Part shown: in pieces, positions 19,971 to 31,679 of the stretch | Layout of the letters: every line of letters begins with the position of its first letter | Numbering within the stretch: position 1 is the first letter of the stretch | Source of the DNA: Trichobilharzia regenti | Lineage: Eukaryota; Platyhelminthes; Trematoda; Strigeidida; Schistosomatidae | DNA: 64,000 nt | Reading direction: 5' to 3' | NCBI GenBank assembly: GCA_944472135.2 | Contig: OX235262.1 | Coordinates: 25,281,362-25,345,361, forward strand | Made by a program: the position numbers and the translations under genes | The notes under the pieces: model-generated | Databases searched by the model: none | What the model saw: the letters and a program-made list of their open reading frames with translations, nothing else | Told to the model about the DNA's origin: nothing

Positions 19971-22230
19971 AGGGTATAGGCAGTCATCAATCACACATTC
20001 ATTTTAAATAACCATACATAAAGATTATATTGGCGAAATGATAACCTCCCAGTCAAATTAGTCCAAATTTCGAAACACTGGTGGTGGATAGGATACAAGA
20101 GAAATGATAAACGGACAAATCACGCGGATTTTGGAATGAGTAAACAGAAACGTGAGATATAGTAAGAAAAAACCCATTTAAACATGTAGGCAGCAGAAGG
20201 ATTCAGCGAAGAAATATTCGCTCCTCAATTAGATTCTCATCTCTGGCTCTATTCTATATACTATATATTTATCCATAGCATTTTTAATACAATACACAAC
20301 AATTTACCAATCAAGTGGCACTGATATGTTTGTTAACAGTAATTAGTCAGTATCAAGTTGTCAACGGGGTGATATTTAGCGAAGCAAATTAATACACACA
20401 CTAGAGGGGTCGAAATGGTTACAACAAGTGGAGTGCTGAATGCACCAGCATTTTGGAAAAAGCGAAGAGTTATTCAGGAATGAGTGAGTGATCAAGTTGA
20501 AAAGTAACAGTTAACAAAAGAAAAAGAAATTGGGACAGTGATAACTTCTAATTAAAAAAGAAGTGGACAGAAAAAATACTGAAATAATTTAGACAATTGT
20601 AAATTTTCAAAGGCTCAGTGAAAGTGGAAGTGGAACGGCTGAAACATTCATGTAACCCAAGTCATGGATATTGATTGTACGAATCTACTCTGAACATGAC
20701 GGCATAACTTCTTCAGGCAGATGGTTAGGCTTTCAGTTGTATGTAGAAGATGAATTTGTGAATGAAATTTTTAATATTAGTAGGAATGCGATAAATAGAT
20801 TTAAATGCAGTATTACCATGAACAGTAGGCTCAATGTATACTAGGTGTGCTAATTAAAGGAAGGACAGGAATAGGTCGTCTTTTTCTCTGGCTTCGCCAT
20901 GCAGGGGCTGGAAAAATTATCCAAAATGAACTCATTCACCAGTGAAATAGAGAAAGCCTTCATCATGCCAGTCAGTCGATGTGTCTTCTTTCTACAACGG
21001 CGAAATTGAGCATGAGGACATGCAACAACCACACAATGTCGACCCCAGCCTCGAAGACTAATTCGACTGTCAAAGGAATGAAAAGATGGGATATGCAAGT
21101 GCTAGTAATGTGTCAGTGGGGCAGATGGAATGGAAGTGGACTATCGAATTTGTTAACTCGTCAGTCAGTAATCAACAATCCTCTGGTCACCTGGACTACA
21201 AGGATGAACACACCGAGGATGTCAACAACAGCCACCACTGCTCTTATATAATGACAATCAGTCTCATCCATCAAGAGCCAAGTCAGAATGCAGAGAAGGA
21301 GGTTACAGTTGTACAGTGAAGTTGTACGAACAGTGTATATCAGGAGAAGAAGGACGAAAATCAGAACAAGTGATTCTGTGAATAGTGCCATTTCAACGAA
21401 TTCTTCATCAAGCTCTCCAAACCTATATGTATTTATGTATGGCTTTTAATGTTAATGTGAACTCTCACGAACATAATTGGCCATTCACTCTAAAGTGTAG
21501 TCAATGAAATGTGTAAATCTCAAGAGAGTGTAGGATGACTGTAAGATCAGTGAGCAATGAGCACATCGATCATCAAAGTGATAATTGTGATATGATAACA
21601 TTAAAGAATATATATTTAGTTAAATAAATACAGGTGGCAAGTGAGATAATACCGGAAATTGTTCAGAGTAAAATTGTTCATTATAGAGATAACAATAGAT
21701 ATAATATGGGAAGGAAATACAAACTGGATAGAGGAAGAAAGCGAAGAATTATTGGCGCCAGAGTGTGAATAGGTATTATCACACTTCGTTGAGAAGAGAC
21801 TCCTCACTGACTCACTTTTCTCCCACGAGGCGAGGATTGTATAGAGAACTGTGATCAATACTGGACAAAGCGTCAGTTGGTAACAACAAATCCCAATGGG
21901 TGATATAAGTTTCAGCTGAACTGGGAGCAAGCAACAATGGAGGCAGAGAATGCCTGACAGGTCAGCAGGTATATTCCGCCTTGACGGGGGAATGCATATC
22001 GTAATCAAGAAACGAACTAAGAGAGTATCGAGAAACCATACCACTAATGCAGAAAATTTGGAAGGAAGCAAGTAAGCATGGAGGGAAGGAAGGCAGAAAG
22101 GCAACTACTGATTGGAATGGGAAGTTCCTTCTCAGACCACCAGAGAAGGGTGACTCAACCACTTTACATTGGAACTGGTCCGGAATCATTCTCCTGTCCA
22201 CCCCGAACAAATCTTAATGCGAAACATTTT
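19971..22230. other. No gene recognised
   Basis: Several 75-160-residue frames on both strands overlap one another and have no family motif or splice support. A string of short frames at 20850-21390 has unusual base content, low in CpG and rich in CA/GA, but I could not assign it. Confidence 0.3.
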
Positions 22231-22259
22231 GACAATCTGACTACTCGCGATCTGCTAGT

Positions 22260-22486
22260 GTCTTTTTTCCTTCACGTTCCCAGTGGAACACAGGGCTTCA
22301 AGCTAGTGGCTTGAAGATTCTGTAGCAGTGTTTATGTTATAGGATGGGGTTGCTAGCCTAATGCCTGACCTTCCCTCTTCACCAGTCTTATTACTGGTTT
22401 AGTGAGGTCATGGAGTGCGTCCGTGGCCGGGGATCGAACCTCGGACGATGTGCATGGTCGGCGACCGACCTAACCGCTGTGCCACC
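22260..22486 (-). repeat. tRNA-derived SINE, copy 4, with long target-site duplication
   Basis: A full-length 227-bp copy on the minus strand, from GTCGGTGGCACAGCGGTTAGG to the tail GTGAAGGAAAAAAGA. It is flanked by a 29-bp direct repeat (22231-22259 and 22487-22515, two mismatches), the duplicated target site. This gives exact element ends for the family. Confidence 0.8.
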
Positions 22487-22539
22487 GACAATCTAACCAC
22501 TCGCGATCTGCTAGTTTGATTGACCTATATAGGTGAAGT

Positions 22540-23480
22540 AAATCACAGTCTTTGCACGGTATTTCGTAAATTATATTGTTTTGTCTAATTGAATCAACTG
22601 ACAGTGTCCATTAAGCTACAGAGCTTATCCTACCGTAGTGAGTTTGCAAGTTTAAATGCCACTCTAACTACTGCTTCTTTAAGAATCTCACGTAGGGTTT
22701 CCGATTTCCCCTCCTTATATGGTATAACAGTAGAAGCTTTATATTCTCCCGGTTATTTTTATTTTGCTTTTGGCCTTTCCTGGTCTTCCTAATGAATTTT
22801 ATAGGATAGTTATTTGGTACCAACCAGCTATTCTTCTTTTAGTTTCAATTCATCATATAGGTTTCATTGTTGTTCTAATTAGGGATGTCGTCGCTCGGTT
22901 TCTTAGACTCTCAACTAAAACCGCCTACACAGATATCGTATGAGATGAAACGAAGTCGAAATATCTATTAGAATGCGTTGGTTATTTATTAATGCCAGTG
23001 TGCAGTTGACCTTCTTCCGTCCGTTTCATTTTCGAATCTACTATAGCCAATTGTCCTTGTTCATTTTCCCATTCCCATGTGAATTTTATTCCATTTACTA
23101 GTGAATTTATATGTGTGAAGAAGCTAGAGACCCGTTCTGTGTCTTAACACTGTGAAAGTGTCAGCCACATATTCCAGCCATATATTTAGTGCAGGATTAT
23201 ATGTATCAAGATTGATATTTTCCCAGTTGTCCATAAAGAAATATGTCTGTTTATATTATTTTGACTTAGAATCTGAAGATTGTAGAAGTGATGTAGCGTG
23301 ATTGAATTTCTAAAATAATTTCCTCAATGCACAGCTCTATTCTTCGAGTAGGTTGGAGATCAGCAGCTAGTTCCCTATCGACTGCTTCTAAATTCAAATT
23401 GATTTTTATATTAGTGCAAAGAGTAGTTACATCAAAACTAACCATTTTCCATTATTCTCTAATTGAATGTAACTTAGTTT
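22540..23480 (-). pseudogene. Decayed PLE: RT fragment and endonuclease linker
   Basis: Minus strand pieces: FDVTTLCTNIKINLNLEAV near 23420 (RT palm start; usual form is DV.SLFTN), GIKFTWEWENEQGQLAIVDS near 23070, and VIPYKEGKSETLREILKEA near 22710. Multiple stops. Belongs to the same family as the fragment at 17640. Confidence 0.65.
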
Positions 23481-24078
23481 CCGTCTGATTTCATACGCAC
23501 TAGTTAGCCTAGCGTCTGAACGACTTCTAATGGGACATCATATTACAGCTAGGTATTTCGATGAATTGTGCCCGAAACGTCATCCGTAAATCTTAATGTA
23601 TAACAGTGTGAAACCTAATCAAAATACAATTTATCTACGATGGAATAATGCTGTAGCACAGTGCACACGTTCTAATCTCATATCAAGGAGTCTACTCAAA
23701 ATTTACTAGATTAGACTTTCGACGAGAATACACACATACTAAACACAGACGAGACGAAATCAAAGTGTGAGTGAAAGTCACTTCAATTCTCCTTCAAATT
23801 GACAGTCAGCCTACTGTCATGGTAATCAGTAGCATCACGACAATTCACGGAACCAGCTGGTGCACTTCTCATTCCGATTGTTATCGTAGTGGATTTTGGT
23901 GACAGTGTGACATGATCGTCATCGGCTGACAAATTACGCCATATGAGGACGCATACTTCGTTGGATAGTATGCATGACGTATTTCGACAGATTTCATGTG
24001 CACGATGTCTGATTGTCCACACTGAAATTGAGTCAGTGAAGTTTCATACATTTGGTTCCCTTGATAAATTTCGATAAC

Positions 24079-24364
24079 GAAAGGAAGTCGAAATTTGCAG
24101 TATAAAATGATATCATTCTATTTCACAGGTTCTCATCAGCTGCAGACTACCTGAAATTATAATGGTTATATAGATGATTATAACATACTTCAATGTTTGA
24201 GTGGTGGTAGAAAAGAGATACTATAAAATTGACCCATCTAAATGAAAGCATTACAATGTTTTTAGTTTAAGGTTTCATCATCAATTTATACGCTTTTAAA
24301 TTTGAAAACAGGGGGAGGGTTAAGAGAGAAAACAGAAAAAATTCATTAACAGAACAGTGTTAGC
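24079..24364 (-). repeat. PLE left inverted repeat
   Basis: Reverse complement of 26145-26428 with few differences (for example ATAATGG against ACCATTG's complement). Starts in AAGGAAGTCGAAATTTGCAG and ends near AACAGTGTTAG. Confidence 0.85.
24096..24144 (-). ncRNA. Hammerhead-like motif in PLE left repeat
   Basis: Minus strand: stem I TGCAG pairs with CTGCA; core CTGATGA, 8-nt segment GAACCTGT in place of stem II, GAA, then the palindromic stem III ATAGAATGATATCATTTTAT and A at the cleavage position. Stems I and III and the core are complete; stem II would hold only a G-U pair, so activity is uncertain. Confidence 0.5.
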
Positions 24365-24478
24365 TTTTAGATTCACATAGCAACTCAAGAAACAGAAACG
24401 GTTACAGTTTATGATATTAAGATTTGTTCAGTGAGTTGAGATCACTGAATTAGATGAATAATCAAAATCAAAATTCTG

Positions 24479-24964
24479 TTACCAAGGGAGTGAGAGGTTG
24501 ATCACACTCTCTTTCTGTATGCATAAGTCTGGTTTAAGTCCTTTAATTGCGATCGCTTCGGCAAATCGTAATAAATTTGTTGTCCTTTTTCTATTTAATA
24601 TTTTGAAGGACTTAGAAATCTCTACGAGATGTCCGGTATCAATAATGTGTCTGGTAATTTCACTCTGGGAATATCTGCTTCCTTTCAGGCACAGGTTTTT
24701 GGGAATGTGTTCAGAAAACCGGATAGAAGCCCTTCTTTCTGTCCTTCCGATGTAATTGCTCCCGCAAGTGCACGTGAATTCATAAACGCAGTTGGAGTTG
24801 ACATCAGCAGGGTATTTATCCAGTTTTGAGTGGATTAAAGAAGGAGTGGTGCTGTATACTGTTATGAGTTTTGCTGCCGGGAAGCTTCTATTTATTGCAC
24901 CTTTCAGTCTTTTGTCAATCTTTTGTGACACTGCATCTCCTTTGTATGGTAGACAGATAAACAC
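24479..24964 (-). CDS. PLE GIY-YIG endonuclease domain
   Basis: 161 residues. Linker ICLPYKGDAVSQKIDKRLK, then CVYEFTCTCGSNYIGRTER (Cys pair and YIG core), then SIRFSEHIPKN, HIIDTGHLV and the conserved Glu region LRFAEAIAIKGLKPDLC. PLE endonucleases nick target DNA to prime reverse transcription. It overlaps the RT frame by 50 bases in another frame; I read this as one broken polyprotein rather than two genes. All key positions of the domain seem present. Confidence 0.8.
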   Translation of the reverse strand: MFICLPYKGDAVSQKIDKRLKGAINRSFPAAKLITVYSTTPSLIHSKLDKYPADVNSNCVYEFTCTCGSNYIGRTERRASIRFSEHIPKNLCLKGSRYSQSEITRHIIDTGHLVEISKSFKILNRKRTTNLLRFAEAIAIKGLKPDLCIQKESVINLSLPW

Positions 24965-26144
24965 TTTTTTTCTTTTCTACAGTTGGATGCTTTTCTTTCT
25001 CACCTTTTTCTCTGCTGTACTTCTGAATAAATCCCTTAGGGTATCCATTTTCCCTTAGGCATCTCTCGACGAAAACTAATTCTTCTTCGACCCTGTTTGG
25101 TGAACATAGCTTTCTGGCTCTGTCATACAAAGTCCTCACTAATCCACGTTTATAGCTTATGGGACAAAAGCTGTTATAGTGAAGATATTGTCCAGTCCAG
25201 GTTTCTTTTCTATAGATGGACTTTCCGACCGTGCCTTCGTTTGTTCTTTTTACATTTAGATCCAGGAAATTGAACTCATTATTATGTTCATATTCCATGG
25301 TGAATTTGATATTTGGATGTGTCTCATTTAGGCGATCATATAGTGCCGATGCGTGATCCATATCGTTGCAAACAACAAATGTGTCATCAACATATCGGCG
25401 ATAGTAGGTAGTTCCATTGATAGCAGAACTTAGTTGTGTCTGCTCAAGGTAGCCCATGAAGATATCAGCCAGGATAGCTCCCAGAGGCAAACCCATCGCG
25501 ACCCCATCGGTTTGTCGGTAAAGTTGATTGTTGAATTTGAATTGTATATCTTTTGTGCAGAGCAGTGGAAGTCGCTTCATCTCTTTTTCCGTTAATGGTA
25601 GTAGATCCGTTTGTTTACAAATTATATCAATTGTTTCCATCAGTGGTACATTTGTAAACAAGGAGATCACGTCATACGATACCATGAGTTTGTCTGATAT
25701 GTCGATATTGTCAACTTCCTTGGAAAATTGATAACTATCCTTCAGGCTGTGGGTTGCAAATTTAATTCGAATGGGCCCTATAGAATCAGCTAACCATCGA
25801 CCTAGCTTGTGGCATGGTGAGTCAATCATTGAACGGATTGGTCTTAATGGCACATTCGCTTTATGAATTTTTGGTAGGCCGTACATAGACGGCAAACGTC
25901 CACCTTTTGACTTCAGTTTATTGTATGTTTCGCTGTTGATTAGTTTCTTCATTAGAAGTTCTTTGAGACATTTATTAACTTTATTTTCAAATGACGTTGT
26001 AGCATCTTTTTTGTTGTCTACTTGGAATTTTTCTTTGTCGTTTAGAATTGTGGTCATTTTATGAATATAATCAGCTTTGTTCAATATAACAACCTCAGAG
26101 CCTTTGTCAGGTCTAAATTTGACGACACTAACACTAATATGACA
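24915..26144 (-). CDS. PLE reverse transcriptase (N-terminally truncated)
   Basis: About 400 residues open from the right inverted repeat. The stretch VVKFRPDKGSEVVILNKADY precedes the nominal TTG start at 26084, so no true start is present. RT motifs: MYGLPKIHK, PLRPIRSMIDSP, MVSYDVISLFTNVPL (palm), DGVAMGLPLGAILADIFMG, the catalytic YVDDT (YYRRYVDDTFVVCND), and NEFNFLDLNVKR. Motif order and spacing are typical of Penelope RTs, related to telomerase. The frame ends in a poly-A tract (T7 on the plus strand near 24965-24971), where a one-base indel moves the reading into the endonuclease frame. Confidence 0.85.
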   Translation of the reverse strand, partial: CHISVSVVKFRPDKGSEVVILNKADYIHKMTTILNDKEKFQVDNKKDATTSFENKVNKCLKELLMKKLINSETYNKLKSKGGRLPSMYGLPKIHKANVPLRPIRSMIDSPCHKLGRWLADSIGPIRIKFATHSLKDSYQFSKEVDNIDISDKLMVSYDVISLFTNVPLMETIDIICKQTDLLPLTEKEMKRLPLLCTKDIQFKFNNQLYRQTDGVAMGLPLGAILADIFMGYLEQTQLSSAINGTTYYRRYVDDTFVVCNDMDHASALYDRLNETHPNIKFTMEYEHNNEFNFLDLNVKRTNEGTVGKSIYRKETWTGQYLHYNSFCPISYKRGLVRTLYDRARKLCSPNRVEEELVFVERCLRENGYPKGFIQKYSREKGEKEKHPTVEKKKSVYLSTIQRRCSVTKD

Positions 26145-26428
26145 CTAACACTGTTGTGTTAATCAATTTTTCTGTTTTCTCTCTTAACCCTCCCCCTGTT
26201 TTCAAATTTAAAAGCGTATAAATTGATGATGAAACCTTAAACTAAAAACATTGTAATGCTTTCATTTAGATGGGTCAATTTTATAGTATCTCTTTTCTAC
26301 CACCACTCAAACATTGAAGTATGTTATAATCATCTATATAACCATTGTAATTTCAGGTAGTCTGCAGCTGATGAGAACCTGTGAAATAGAATGATATCAT
26401 TTTATACTGCAAATTTCGTCTTCCTTTC
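26145..26428 (+). repeat. PLE right inverted repeat
   Basis: Partner of 24079-24364. The near-identity of the two arms suggests one was copied from the other at insertion or by later conversion. Confidence 0.85.
26363..26411 (+). ncRNA. Hammerhead-like motif in PLE right repeat
   Basis: Identical motif to that at 24096-24144, opposite strand. Palindromic stem III suits a dimeric hammerhead, the form described for PLEs. Confidence 0.5.
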
Positions 26429-28700
26429 TTCAGAGATGTTTGTTAAAATTTGTATACCCTTTCACTGAACGTAATCCATTATTACTTAATTTTATGCACT
26501 AATCTGTGACTTATTGGTCACTATGTGTCAGCTTATGATTTTCACTTGATATCTGTGTGCTTGTTGGCTTGATAGTGTATGTCGTCATTTCGATGTGTTT
26601 GTTGTTCTGCGTCGACTGCTTGAAATGCGTTCGTACAATGCGTCCAGTGATCATGTTGTTCGTTTTCATTGAAACTAGACAGTGTAATTCGATTCAGTAA
26701 TGTTCGAATGCTTTCTGTGCAATTCTGTCAGTCACACGAATCACAGACGGATTCCGGTTTGCGAAAACAACTGAGAGACGATCAGCCTTCAATTGTTCAA
26801 TCGCTCAATTTGACTATTTCGATACAACCAGGGTAAAACTGATGATTAAATAGACTAAAGCTTACGATTCCTAATTTGTGAGTTCACTGTCTCTGTAGGG
26901 GTCTATTCGCTGTAATAGTTTTTACTTCACATGTGGATTCTTGTCATTGTTTTCAACTATGATCATTGAGATTGGAAAATATATAAGTGGCATTATTCTT
27001 CACCTGTGTCACTGTCCTTTTATATCCTATGTGTAAATGAGGATATTTGAAAGAATTTTCCTAAATCTTCAGCAGACTGAATTGACGAAGAATTACACAT
27101 AGGCAGGTCACTGCAACTTCCAATTATTCAGGTGGTCATCGACCGACAGAAATCCATCCGACAGTTTTATTTTCATAAGAGTTTCATTGTCACTCCCAAT
27201 CCTTCATTCATCTGATCTTTGTATATCATTTATTCTGTCAGTCAGATTCCAACAGTTTTATCTTGATTGAGCTGTGTCTACCAAATCGATTCATTGAATT
27301 TGTTCACCTCAGTAATGTCTGTTTGACATATCTGCGATTGGTGAGTCTTAGAGTGTTGCATCGAAATGTCGACTTGGATTGAATGTCAATACTTTCAATG
27401 AGAGACGTGTTTTGAAGGTTGGGTATTATTTACTTCATCGAGTATTAAGACTCTCTTGTGTGTATTGGTCAGTTAGTGGTCTTCACAAATGAGGCGTGCG
27501 TGATATGCACGCCAGCACTTCTTTATTTATCAGGCTTATGTCTCCTATGTGTTTCATTAGTAGGTGTCGGGAGAGTCGATTTGTAATTAGTGTGTGATTT
27601 CTTATGTCCTATCATTGTTAAAGCCACTTCACTTGGTGTTAAAGCTAGGTAATGGCGAATTGACCACCATAACTTTAAAAGAAATCGCACTGACGCAAAC
27701 GGTGCTGGTCGTCAATGAAGGAATCTGAGTACTCCTATCAATCAAGAGTATATATACGATCATGCGAATGGTGTCAAATGTGAAATGATTATAAGCGATA
27801 AATCACCCTCGAAACGTCACTAGTAAATATTACTATATAACACTGTGAGACTTCCTCACAATACATTTGATCAATAATGGAATGTATATTGGTGTACATT
27901 TTTTGTCTCACGTAATCTAGTGAACACACTTGAAGATGATATCAGTGTGAAGAAATGATCAGCCGTGTTGTTCATCGTTCACCGATCATATATTCCTAAA
28001 CGAGAACTGCATAGCTCTGGTGCATGAAGAGACAGATATTCACACGTGAAGAAGTTAACATAATATCGTCTTCATTCAAATGAGGTTATCTAATCAAACG
28101 TGATCTGAAATCGCACTCTCGATGAGCATAAATGTGATAGTAAATATACGTGGAGTTTGAGTTAGTCTTTCAAGGATGTCACGGTCATTTCTGTTTCACA
28201 CATTAGACGTTTTGAGTGTATGTCAAACAATAATAAATACTTGTGAATTGAATGATATTGCTATCATAACTAATGCACTGGTAGCGATGACAACACGTAT
28301 TACTATGAGATGATAGCCAACTGGATAGAAGACGATATCATGGCATTATCTCTATTTCAATTTACAGAAAGTGAAGTGGAATACACATGAGAGAGCAATA
28401 AGTGATCAGGAAAAGAACTAAGTGTAGAAGATGCAGCATACACAGAAGGTCAAGTATTTTTTAATTGTTAGAACCATCAACAACATAACAACACAGTTAG
28501 CTGAAAATACTAAATATGACTCATTTCCACATCATCCAATCACTTGTGTAGATACGGAAATCAGTAGTTTGTCAAGGCAATAGGTCAAGTTGTACACTCA
28601 CATTATTGTGTCAACACATTCTACGTACATGTGTGTGAATGAAAGATATTGAGAGAGATGCATTGAAGATATATGAAGACCTTAACGGTGGATGATGCCG
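26429..28700. other. No gene recognised; solo PLE-type terminal motif at 27780-27890
   Basis: AT-rich. At 27780-27890 the motif CTCGAAACGTCACTAGTAAAT followed by AATAATGGAATGTAT matches the terminal repeats at 18300 and 23570, with no coding part nearby. The rest shows no motif. Confidence 0.45.
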
Positions 28701-28702
28701 TC

Positions 28703-29258
28703 CTATTTGAGTGGAAACATATTCTGAAATGTTTCCAGATCAAATTTCTCCGGTGTGTGTCGTATGCTATTCAAATATTTGTACGCAGCCATGGCTTGTT
28801 GTTTTGTCTTATCATCGAGACAGTGTTGCCATTCGGGTTGAAGTACGTGACCAATGCAATTCAATAAAATTCTCACTGCGCAGTTGTTGTAACTTAAGCA
28901 CACTGCAGTAAATACTTGAGTGTCTAAGTCAACGGCATATCTGAGAGAGGACACATCCAATTCGGCACTACCTGCACAAAGAATAAGAGAGGGGAACAAT
29001 TCTAACTGATTTAAAATGTATATTACTCAAATCATCACCTCACGAAGTAAAATTATCACTTTAAAGTTATGCATGGCAACACTGGGAGACGAAGTCGTGT
29101 TGTTTAATTCGTATAAATAGATGTTTGGAGAGAGATGATATCAGTCTGTGTTGTTACAGTATCAAGGTTTGTTGGTACGAACCGGTTAAAATTACCGATT
29201 AAAAATTACTTTCAAATTTCTGGTGTGTTGATGATGATAGTAATAAACTGGACTTACC
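28703..29258 (-). CDS. Unidentified gene, last two exons (partial)
   Basis: Terminal exon 28971-28703 follows a strong acceptor (TTGTTCCCCTCTCTTATTCTTTGTGCAG spans the tract; exon starts at 28971) and ends at TAG. It encodes 89 residues including LDVSSLRYAVDLDTQVFTAV, CIGHVLQPEWQHCL and YKYLNSIRHTPEKFDLETF. An upstream exon ends at 29258 with donor GTAAGT; its last 20 or so codons are open (LYLTSTSHGVLLSSVK) and the phase fits. The exon's start was not located. The protein looks globular and alpha-helical; I recognise no family. Further exons should lie above 29330. It could be a spurious frame, but both splice signals and phase match. Confidence 0.45.
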
Positions 29259-29735
29259 TTTGACCGATGATAAGAGTACACCGTGTGAAGTAGAAGTCAA
29301 GTAGAGAAATCGACATATAACTTATCGAAGCTGTATGTCAGATGAGAATTGGAGAATTCGTTAGATGACTTTTAGGCGAGTACATAACTAAACTGATATT
29401 ACAACGCACACACACTAGTGTAGATTAGAGAACAAATTCACCACGTGAAGAAAACATTTCGAAATTATATTGGTTCATTGATATGAAAAACTGCTTGTGA
29501 TTCTGGTTGACAGCCAGTGTATGTTTGTGGATTGATTCGAACAGGAGCGTAATGTCTAAGTTGGCCAGTATTATCTGTTGACGTTTGTTGTCATCTACGC
29601 CAGAAACGATGTCGGATAGGCCCTAGTAGGTTCTGTATGTATTCAAACATACATATACATGAATTCGAACACGGACATTAAGGTAATATACACACAGCTT
29701 GAGCACCATCCATAATGATATCCTACTTAACAGCT

Positions 29736-29810
29736 GTGTTTCATAGCTCAGCGGTCATAGCGATCCTCTTCTAAACCAAACCACTGGATACAGGTTTGAT
29801 CCCCTGCAGA
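29736..29810 (+). repeat. Degenerate tRNA-like sequence (SINE head or tRNA relic)
   Basis: TAGCTCAGCGGTCATAGCGA (29744 on) resembles an A box/D arm, and CAGGTTTGATCCCCTG (29791 on) resembles a T arm, with a plausible CTTCTAA anticodon loop between. The acceptor ends do not pair, so it is not a working tRNA. Confidence 0.45.
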
Positions 29811-31540
29811 GATCCATATCCCCTTTTTTATCTCCAGTCATCACTCCTTACACTAACATATTCAACATATTCAAAGTGTTATTTTGAACCACTCTAACTT
29901 TGATAAAATACATTGGACTCACGATTGAAGGTATCACGTTTTGTTAGATTCACACAGACTTCAAATTCTTTTGAGAGATCGCAGCTCATAGAAATTCCAG
30001 TAGGTTTGCATTCGTTAAAATGACACAAGAGAACTGCTGTCATCTACGGTAGCAAACACAAACATGGAATAAAATGTCTTTCAAGACAATTACAGAACAT
30101 ACCAGAGAGCAGATGAATATATTTACCACAGCTCCGTTCATTTTCTCCGTTTCTAAATGAAGCCAGTCGCGTAATGATAGTTTCACGTTTATATACCTGC
30201 GAACGTCATGAAACGTGAGTATATATGCCTATGTGTGATGAAATTAAGTGGGTCAAGTCGGGATTTATATCTACTGATTTCGTGAATTATTTATTTGATG
30301 AGTACTTATTGACAGGTAAGCTTACTGCTCATTGAATGGATGATAATAGATTTCGATTCCACATGATGCTTTTTGTGCACGCGTAGAATTATCCATCATT
30401 CAACAGCTTTGACATGGACACATACAGTTTACTATTTAATAGATAAACATTTACACGATGCAATGGTGAAAATTGTCGTGCTTGTGGTCTGTGATAAAGT
30501 AGCAAGTGCAGATGAACTACAAATGGATTCGTTCTAACGAAATATGTAGAGGTAAACTGATGGGTGGGTTGTTTATGTATCACAGAATGATGATGACAAT
30601 TGATCACAGGCTGTTTCATTCGAGCATAGTTCATTTCATCGATGTCGTTTGTTCGATGTTGGTTAGCAGTGGAATATATGATGAACGTTTTATCCTATCC
30701 ATTACTCGATGGACGCCTTTGCATTTCAGTATTTTATAGTGTCCTATTGAAGCGATTAACAAGCTGGCGTCATCCACGGCGTGAGGTGTGGTCTCCCGAT
30801 ATAATCAGCTATGACAGTCATCTCTCGGATTACAATTATCCCACTTTATTCACTGAAGTTTACTCAGATGACTTTCTTTGGCTTCCAGAATTCATATGAT
30901 ACATTCCTCTCAGAGGAAGTTGATAATAATGCATAAAGCTTCATCTATATTTCACTGAATACATACTATTCCAATTATAATTGACGAAAACTTTACTATC
31001 GTTTGCATCACGTCTTTGATCTCCTTTAACTTGTCCTTCAGTTTTACTCAGCATTGACGAGTCATTTGTTGGAGAGAAATCTTCGTCAGGAAGCATGAAG
31101 AGATATCTCATCGAAGACCGTCACTCGTTGACATTCGACTTCTTCCGACATTCATGTCTCGGATAGAATGAAACACGCATCCTCGATTCCACCGCTTGTA
31201 ATAATATTGGTCAACGCGAAGTACACAATTACTTCAGTAGTTTGTTGCCCCTTAGTTCTACCATCAGGAAGGTGAACAGGAATGTAGGTGTAATGAAAAG
31301 GGAAGTGACAAATATTGAGTTTGACAGAGGAATCTAAGGAGGAAAGTGTTGAGTGTGTTAGCCTACACTTTCAGTAAAACAGTGAGTACTTAATGAATGT
31401 CAACTTCTGATGACATGATCAGAAATTATTGACTGTAAATTTTGTTTATAAAGCAAATCAAACCAACTACGTTTACACATATTTCAACGACAGAAGGCAG
31501 GACGCGGAAGCTTAGGTGTATTTTCAAGTGATCAAACTGC

Positions 31541-31543
<3 letters not shown>
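29811..31543. other. No gene recognised
   Basis: Only short overlapping frames without splice support. May include introns of the unidentified minus-strand gene ending at 28703. Confidence 0.3.

Positions 31544-31600
<57 letters not shown>
31544..31600. repeat. (AT)n microsatellite, 57 bp
   Basis: Pure alternating AT. Likely length-variable and assembly-sensitive. Confidence 0.95.
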
Positions 31601-31602
<2 letters not shown>

Positions 31603-31679
31603 TTTATATTGTCTAACCAATCATTGAGCGTTTGATTTCGGCCTGCATTAAACGAAATGGAATAGCATGTTCAAATAAA

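Larger units (their letters stand above)
24079..26428 (-). mobile_element. Inverted-repeat-bounded Penelope-like element
   Basis: The core has an RT frame (24915-26144) and a GIY-YIG endonuclease frame (24479-24964). Both sides are near-identical inverted repeats of about 285 bp: 24079-24364 and 26145-26428. PLEs are known to carry LTR-like terminal repeats in direct or inverted orientation, and to have hammerhead motifs there. The RT frame runs straight into the right repeat without its N-terminal domain, so the copy is 5' truncated. One frameshift separates RT from endonuclease. Confidence 0.85.

Noticed and set aside
21616..22104. 162-residue minus frame as a gene
   Set aside because: Hydrophobic but no motif, heavily overlapped by other frames, and no splice evidence.
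29736..29810. tRNA-Arg gene
   Set aside because: D- and T-arm-like parts are present but the acceptor stem does not pair.
31544..31600. Replication origin or regulatory AT tract
   Set aside because: A pure (AT)n microsatellite needs no functional explanation.
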